Part shown: positions 15,777 through 20,555 of the stretch, in pieces
Numbering within the stretch: position 1 is the first letter of the stretch
Layout: each line of letters opens with the position of its first letter
DNA from: an uncultured Alcaligenaceae bacterium
GTDB lineage: Bacteria > Pseudomonadota > Gammaproteobacteria > Burkholderiales > Burkholderiaceae_B
Direction: 5' to 3'
NCBI GenBank assembly: GCA_937952975.1
Contig: CALFXX010000168.1
Span: forward strand, 1 to 20,555
DNA length: 20,555 nt
The notes under the pieces: model-generated
The model's database searches: none
What the model saw: the letters and a program-made list of their open reading frames with translations, nothing else
What the model was told of the DNA's origin: nothing
Program-made: the position numbers and the translations under genes

Positions 15777-16610
15777 ATGTCAGCGAATCATTACGAGAAT
15801 TTTCCGGTGGCGTCGTGGCTATTGCCCAAACACTTACGCCAAGCCGTACTCAACATCTATCGCTTCGCCCGCAGTGCCGACGACATCGCTGACGAAGGAG
15901 ACGCCAGCGATGCAGAACGCTTACAAGCGTTACAGGCCTACCGGACTGCACTCAGTGCCTGCGCTCAGCCCGCGTCAGGCCAGCCCGCTGCGCTTCGCCC
16001 TGAACTCAACCCTATTTTTGCGCCTCTAGGTCAAACCATGGCTGACCACGACTTGCCGCTCGAGCCGTTCGAAGATCTGCTCTCGGCTTTTGAGCAAGAT
16101 ATCGTGCAAAAGCGCTATGCCGATCAGGCCAGCCTTGATCATTACTGCGCGCGTTCTGCAAACCCCGTTGGACGTCTGATGCTGCACCTTTATGGTGCCA
16201 TCAGTCACGAGTCACTCGCCCAAAGCGACGCGATCTGTACTGCCCTGCAACGGCTTAATTTCTTGCAAGATGTTGCCATTGACTGGCAAAAAAACCGCAT
16301 TTATCTGCCTCAACAAGAACTTCAGCGCTTTGGCGTCACTGAACAGACCATTGCCAATGCTGAGGTCAATCACGCTTGGAAAGCCCTGCTGCAAGAACAA
16401 GTGTCTGCGTGCAGGGCCTTGTTACACTTTGGGGTGCCACTTGGACGTCGATTACCCGGGCGCATCGGGCTCGAGCTCCGACTGATCGTGCAGGGTGGCC
16501 TGCGAATTTTAGAAAAAATCGAACATGTTCACTTTGATGTGTTTCGACGTCGACCAACCCTCGGCGCGTATGATTGGGCAATAATGCTCGCACGCGCACT
16601 TCGAACCTGA
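15777..16610 (+). CDS. hpnC: Hydroxysqualene synthase HpnC
   Basis: Trans-isoprenyl diphosphate synthase (squalene/phytoene synthase fold). In the described HpnCDE route, HpnC converts presqualene diphosphate to hydroxysqualene. The protein is 277 aa. The first Asp-rich motif is DDIADEGD (35-42), and the second is N-F-L-Q-D165-V-A-I-D169-W, with the QKNRIYLP that follows in HpnC. The N-terminus MSANHYENFPVASWLLP is typical, so the ATG at 15777 is used rather than the GTG at 15681. The Shine-Dalgarno is weak (AGGG about 13 nt upstream). hpnD starts 4 bp after its stop. Confidence 0.93.
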   Translation: MSANHYENFPVASWLLPKHLRQAVLNIYRFARSADDIADEGDASDAERLQALQAYRTALSACAQPASGQPAALRPELNPIFAPLGQTMADHDLPLEPFEDLLSAFEQDIVQKRYADQASLDHYCARSANPVGRLMLHLYGAISHESLAQSDAICTALQRLNFLQDVAIDWQKNRIYLPQQELQRFGVTEQTIANAEVNHAWKALLQEQVSACRALLHFGVPLGRRLPGRIGLELRLIVQGGLRILEKIEHVHFDVFRRRPTLGAYDWAIMLARALRT

Positions 16611-16614
16611 ACGC

Positions 16615-17493
16615 ATGACGCCTCAAGAATATTGTCAGGATAAAGCAGCCAAAAGCGGATCAAGCTTTTATTACGCTTTTTTATTTTTGCCGCCAGCACG
16701 TCGTCAGGCCATCACAGCGCTCTATGCGTTTTGTCGCGAGGTTGACGATGTCGTTGACGAATGCACGGATGCCTCGCTGGCGCGCATTAAACTAGCCTGG
16801 TGGCGCACACAAGTTGATGCACTCTTTGCGGGCAAGGCTGAGCACTTAGTCATGAAAGCCTTACTACCCTGCCTGACCCCGTTTGACATCACCCGCGAGC
16901 GCCTGATTGCGGTGATCGATGGTATGGAGATGGACTTAGACCAGACGCGGTACCTAGACTGGCCTGCGTTGCAAACATATTGCTGGCATGCCGCAGGTGT
17001 CGTTGGTGAACTCTCTGCGAGCATCTTTGGCTACACCGAAGCCTCGACATTGCACTACGCAACAAAATTAGGCCTAGCTTTTCAGCTCACCAATATTATT
17101 CGCGACGTGGGTGACGATGCGCGTCGCGGTCGCATCTACTTGCCGATCAGCGATCTACAACAATTTGGCGTACGCGCCTCAGATATCTTAAACGGCAACT
17201 ACTCTGAAAATTTTTCTGCTTTGATGGCCTTTGAGGCTGCACGTGCCCGTGCGCTGTATGCCGAGGCCATCGCAGCCTTACCCAAGCAAGACCAGCGGGC
17301 TCAGCGTCCCGGTCTCATGATGGCTGCGATTTATTACGCACTGCTTGCTGAAATCGAAGACGAACAATGGCAAGTCTTGCACCAGCGGATTTCCTTGACC
17401 CCAGTGCGCAAACTTTGGCTGGCTTGGAAAAACTTTATTGGCCAGGGCGCAAGTGTGATTCGGCAAATTCAGCGAACAAAGCCAGCCTCATGA
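16615..17493 (+). CDS. hpnD: Presqualene diphosphate synthase HpnD
   Basis: Condenses two farnesyl diphosphate molecules to presqualene diphosphate, the first step of the HpnD-HpnC-HpnE route to squalene. The protein is 292 aa, paralogous to HpnC. Asp-rich motif 1 is D44-D-V-V-D48 (FCREVDDVVDE) and motif 2 is N-I-I-R-D164-V-G-D-D168, followed by ARRGRIYLP. The start MTPQEYCQDKAAKSGSSFYYAF is characteristic. The ATG is 4 bp after the hpnC stop, and its TGA overlaps the hpnE ATG by 4 bp, so all three are very probably co-translated. Confidence 0.95.
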   Translation: MTPQEYCQDKAAKSGSSFYYAFLFLPPARRQAITALYAFCREVDDVVDECTDASLARIKLAWWRTQVDALFAGKAEHLVMKALLPCLTPFDITRERLIAVIDGMEMDLDQTRYLDWPALQTYCWHAAGVVGELSASIFGYTEASTLHYATKLGLAFQLTNIIRDVGDDARRGRIYLPISDLQQFGVRASDILNGNYSENFSALMAFEAARARALYAEAIAALPKQDQRAQRPGLMMAAIYYALLAEIEDEQWQVLHQRISLTPVRKLWLAWKNFIGQGASVIRQIQRTKPAS

Positions 17494-18809
17494 AACTCGC
17501 CGTCGTCGGCGCGGGTTGGGCCGGCCTAGCCGCCGCGGTGACGCTGAAATCAGCTGGGGCTTCTGTGACTGTTTTTGAGGCGGCGCCCCTTGCAGGTGGA
17601 CGTGCACGGCGAGTAGATGATCTCAATATGGGGGCAATCGACAACGGCCAGCATTTATTATTGGGCGCCTATACCGAAACGCTTGCCTTAATCAAACGGC
17701 TACATCCTGAAAAATCTATTGAAGAACTGTTTCAGCGTATCCCGCTACATCTTGAAAGTGCAGACGGCAACTTTTGCTTAAAGGCAGCCAACGTGCCGGC
17801 CCCCTTTCATACCCTATGGGGCTTACTCAACGCACGCGGATTATCCTGGCAAGACCGCTGGCAAGCCATTCGAATGGTCGCCTCGCTCAAGCAAAAAAAT
17901 TGGCAAGCGCCTAGAGACCTGACTGTTGCGCAGCTGCTTGAGCATCACCATCAATCTAACCTCTTGTGCCGACGACTTTGGATACCCTTGTGCTTGGCGA
18001 GCTTGAACACGTCAAGCGAGCAGGCCTGCGCCCAGTTGTTTTTAAATGTCTTGCGCGACAGTCTGGACGCGCCCCGCGCGCACTCAGACATGCTGATTCC
18101 AAACACTGATTTAACGGCACTTTGGCCCCAGGCGGCGGCCGACACAGTCGCGATGCGCTATCGCCATATTGTTCGCGAGGTTTGCCCAACCCCCTCAGCA
18201 GTGAGCATTGACGGCGAAACGTTTGACGGTTGCGTCTTGGCGACCCCGCCCTATGCCTGCGCACGCACGCTACAACAAAGCGAAAGCAGTGACGCAAGCC
18301 GAAGTTTGCTCGCTCAATTCGCTGCGTTTCAATATCGTGCGATTGCGACGCTCACCTTGCAACTCGAGGCGCCCTGGACACCCCCGCAACCCATTCTGTT
18401 ACTCGACGAAGATCCGGCCCGCGGTCATTTCGGGCAATGGCTATTTAAGCGCCCTCAGACCGTTGACCAATTTAGCGTGGTGGTTAGCGATGCAGAGGAT
18501 TATTTGAAACACGAGCGCACAAGCTTCGTTGACAAGATTGCGACACAAATTCGCGAGCAAGTGCAACGCCACCCAAGTTCGCGTCGTGGAGTTCAAGCGG
18601 CCATGCCCGCCGTCAACGCACATCGCCTGATTGTTGAAAAACGCGCAACCTTTGCTGCCGTCACTGGCCTGCAACGGCCGCACAATCAAAGCCCGTGGCC
18701 ACGTCTTACGTTGGCAGGCGATTGGACAGACACGGGCTACCCTGCAGTACTTGAAGGTGCCGTGCGAAGCGGCAAACAAGCGGCCGAAACACTGCTCAAA
18801 GCGCTGTAG
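17490..18809 (+). CDS. hpnE: Hydroxysqualene dehydroxylase HpnE
   Basis: FAD-dependent amine-oxidase-like enzyme that reduces hydroxysqualene to squalene. The 439-aa protein has an N-terminal Rossmann signature (VVGAGWAGLAAA, G7-x-G-x-x-G12), the FEAAPLAGGRARR segment, and a C-terminal FAD-contact block LAGDWTDTGYPAVLEGAVRSG. The frame is open back to 17367, inside hpnD; the ATG at 17490, overlapping the hpnD TGA as ATGA, matches the family start. No squalene-hopene cyclase or other hpn gene follows. The next gene, crcB, is convergent after a 61-bp gap with no clear terminator. Confidence 0.93.
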   Translation: MKLAVVGAGWAGLAAAVTLKSAGASVTVFEAAPLAGGRARRVDDLNMGAIDNGQHLLLGAYTETLALIKRLHPEKSIEELFQRIPLHLESADGNFCLKAANVPAPFHTLWGLLNARGLSWQDRWQAIRMVASLKQKNWQAPRDLTVAQLLEHHHQSNLLCRRLWIPLCLASLNTSSEQACAQLFLNVLRDSLDAPRAHSDMLIPNTDLTALWPQAAADTVAMRYRHIVREVCPTPSAVSIDGETFDGCVLATPPYACARTLQQSESSDASRSLLAQFAAFQYRAIATLTLQLEAPWTPPQPILLLDEDPARGHFGQWLFKRPQTVDQFSVVVSDAEDYLKHERTSFVDKIATQIREQVQRHPSSRRGVQAAMPAVNAHRLIVEKRATFAAVTGLQRPHNQSPWPRLTLAGDWTDTGYPAVLEGAVRSGKQAAETLLKAL

Positions 18810-18870
18810 CGCAGTGGTGACCACAAGGGTGGGAAGAACCGATCGGTAGGCCCTGACGCAGGCCATTTGA

Positions 18871-19263
18871 TTAGCTTTGTAAAGCGCGCGCGGTATACAA
18901 GCCCAAAAGAGTTAACGCCAGCGAACCGGCGAGACTCACCCCAGAATAGGTTGCCGCCATCGCGAGACGCCCCTCTTCAAGAAAGGCGACCGTCTCAGCC
19001 GAAAATGTCGAGAACGTCGTGAGCCCACCTAAAAAGCCAGTGACAATCAACAGGCGCCAAAAAGGCGGCCACTCGGGGTGCGCAGCCACAACACCGACCA
19101 CTAGCCCGATCAAATAACCACCTAGCATGTTGGCTGCAAAAGTGCCCCAAGGGATCGCATCGGCGTGGCGATTCAACCATAGGCTCAGCAGCCACCTAAG
19201 CCAGGCGCCAAGCACCGCCCCAACAGCAATCGCGACAAAATGAAAGGGCGTCAAGAGCGCCAT
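18871..19263 (-). CDS. crcB: Fluoride-specific ion channel FluC/CrcB
   Basis: A small inner-membrane fluoride exporter that works as a dual-topology dimer. The 130-aa protein has four hydrophobic helices, GTFAANMLGGYLIG with the conserved Asn45, and the GFLGGLTTFSTFS motif (76-88) with the Phe residues that line the pore. A single complete copy is present. The ATG at 19263 is 2 bp after the thrC TAG, so it is read from the thrC transcript; there is no room for its own fluoride riboswitch. Confidence 0.95.
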   Translation of the reverse strand: MALLTPFHFVAIAVGAVLGAWLRWLLSLWLNRHADAIPWGTFAANMLGGYLIGLVVGVVAAHPEWPPFWRLLIVTGFLGGLTTFSTFSAETVAFLEEGRLAMAATYSGVSLAGSLALTLLGLYTARALQS

Positions 19264-19265
19264 CG

Positions 19266-20555
19266 CTACAGGCTCGCGTGTTCAGTGATATACGCACGCA
19301 CACTCGCTACATCACAAGGCAAGACGGTTACCTTTTGCGGCAAGGACTCAAGGTTTTCAAGCCCAAGCGGTACGGGCGCAGGTCGCCCAAGCGCCTCTTC
19401 GATCACCTCTGAAAATTTCGCCGGCAAAGCCGTCTCGAGCACCAGCATAGGAATACCCTCTTCGACAAACGGCGCAGCGACTTTGACGCCATCGGCCGTA
19501 TGCGGATCAATCAAGACACCCGTGCGCTCCATGACCTGCCGAATCGTCGACAAACGATCTTGATGCGTGCTGCTGCCAGACACAAAACCGTAACGCTCGG
19601 TAAACTCGGGCAGATAGGCCGACAAATCAAACGAGCCCTTACCTGCGAGTTCTTGCCAAAGGGCTGTAACCCGTCCGGCGTCACGCCCGACTAGATCAAA
19701 CACAAAACGCTCAAAGTTTGAAGCGCGCGAGATATCCATCGAAGGGCTGGACGTTAAAAATGTTTGGGCAGCCGAACGGGGTCGATAAATACCGGTATGA
19801 AAAAATTCGTCGAGTACGTTGTTTTCATTGGTGGCAAGCACTAAGCGTCTGATCGGCAAGCCCATGCTGCGCGCGATATGCCCTGACAAGATATTGCCGA
19901 AATTACCCGAGGGTACGGCAAACGAGACTTGCTGACCTGGACCCGAGGTGGCGCGCAGCCAACCGTGAAAGTAATAGACGATCTGCGCGGCAATGCGTGC
20001 CCAGTTAATTGAGTTGACCGCGCCTAAGTGGTACTTATTTTTAAACGCCAAGTCGCCAGCCAGCGCCTTCACCACGTCTTGCGCCTCGTCAAAGACGCCT
20101 TTGACGGCCAGGTTGTGAATGTTGGCATCTTGCAGCGAGTACATTTGCGCGCGCTGAAACGCGCTCATACGACCATAAGGCGAAAGCATAAAGACAGCGA
20201 CAGCATCTTTACCACGCATGGCGTACTCGGCGGCCGAACCCGTGTCACCCGAGGTCGCGCCCAAAATATTTAAAGTCGCGCCGCGCGCGCGCAACACATG
20301 CGGAAACACCTGGCCTAAAAACTGCATGGCCATGTCTTTAAAGGCAAGCGTGGGGCCTTCAGACAATCCGAGCAAAGACAGGCCGCCATAAAGAGGCCGC
20401 AGTGGAACAATATCAGCACTTTGGAAGGTGCTAGGCGCATACGCGGCTTGCGTCAACGCTTTGAGCTGGGCCGAGTCGATATCAGTGATAAACAGGGATA
20501 ACACTTCGGCAGCCAACGCATGGTAAGGCAAGCTGCGCCAAGACTCGAGCTGAGC
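19266..20555 (-). CDS. thrC: Threonine synthase, 5' partial
   Basis: PLP enzyme that converts O-phosphohomoserine to threonine. 429 residues are visible. Counting from the right edge: the PLP lysine in PTLAFKDMAMQF (Lys73), GATSGDTGSAAEYA (from about 99), and the glycine loop PSGNFGN (215-221). The frame is open to the edge (AQLESWRS precedes LPYHALAAEVL), so the TTG near 20531 is not the start and about 40-50 N-terminal residues lie outside the window. The family length is about 470 aa. crcB follows 2 bp after the stop. Confidence 0.96.
   Translation of the reverse strand, partial: AQLESWRSLPYHALAAEVLSLFITDIDSAQLKALTQAAYAPSTFQSADIVPLRPLYGGLSLLGLSEGPTLAFKDMAMQFLGQVFPHVLRARGATLNILGATSGDTGSAAEYAMRGKDAVAVFMLSPYGRMSAFQRAQMYSLQDANIHNLAVKGVFDEAQDVVKALAGDLAFKNKYHLGAVNSINWARIAAQIVYYFHGWLRATSGPGQQVSFAVPSGNFGNILSGHIARSMGLPIRRLVLATNENNVLDEFFHTGIYRPRSAAQTFLTSSPSMDISRASNFERFVFDLVGRDAGRVTALWQELAGKGSFDLSAYLPEFTERYGFVSGSSTHQDRLSTIRQVMERTGVLIDPHTADGVKVAAPFVEEGIPMLVLETALPAKFSEVIEEALGRPAPVPLGLENLESLPQKVTVLPCDVASVRAYITEHASL

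Noticed and set aside
18810..18870. Terminator between convergent hpnE and crcB
   Set aside because: Only short dyads are present (GCGC-TGTA-GCGC across the hpnE stop, and the zero-loop palindrome around 18814-18824). None has a usable loop plus U-tract.

Overview
The window looks like ordinary chromosomal DNA of a betaproteobacterium, most likely order Burkholderiales and possibly Alcaligenaceae-like. This rests on the protein families (a two-domain ArgA next to a YggX-type protein, KdkA, LpxO, an HpnC/HpnD/HpnE set) and on a moderate GC content with uniform codon use. It is an inference, because no rRNA or species-specific marker is present. I see no insertion sequence, prophage, CRISPR array, toxin-antitoxin pair or complete tRNA. 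Coding density is very high; the longest gap between genes is about 270 bp.

Layout, left to right. A lipid A hydroxylase gene (lpxO, cut by the left edge, +) converges on the large DEAH helicase gene hrpA (-). hrpA diverges from argA (+), which is followed by a small Fe(II)-trafficking gene of the yggX family (+). yggX converges on phoU (-), and two perfect hairpins lie between them. phoU has its own PhoB-type promoter: a well-formed Pho box followed 10 bp later by a -10 hexamer. Upstream of phoU lies a tight six-gene run, all on the minus strand: radA, a YbbP-like FtsX-fold ABC permease, kdkA, a YffB/Spx-like thioredoxin-fold gene, rmuC and rpiA. Gaps there run from a 4-bp overlap to 25 bp, so it is probably one transcription unit. 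An SDR oxidoreductase gene (-) lies upstream of radA and diverges from hpnC-hpnD-hpnE (+), which encode the three-step conversion of farnesyl diphosphate to squalene. hpnE converges on crcB/fluC (fluoride channel, -), which is 2 bp behind thrC (threonine synthase, -, cut by the right edge).

Themes. Several genes act on the envelope: lpxO (lipid A 2-hydroxylation), kdkA (Kdo phosphorylation of LPS) and hpnCDE (squalene, the usual hopanoid precursor). Others serve genome maintenance (radA, rmuC), RNA processing (hrpA), and core metabolism or ion homeostasis (argA, thrC, rpiA, phoU, yggX, crcB). I found no convincing undescribed multi-gene system. The most informative non-coding signals are the Pho box before phoU, the paired hairpins after yggX, a tRNA-Thr-like 5' fragment before yggX, and a group of short dyads and repeats in the SDR/hpnC divergent region.
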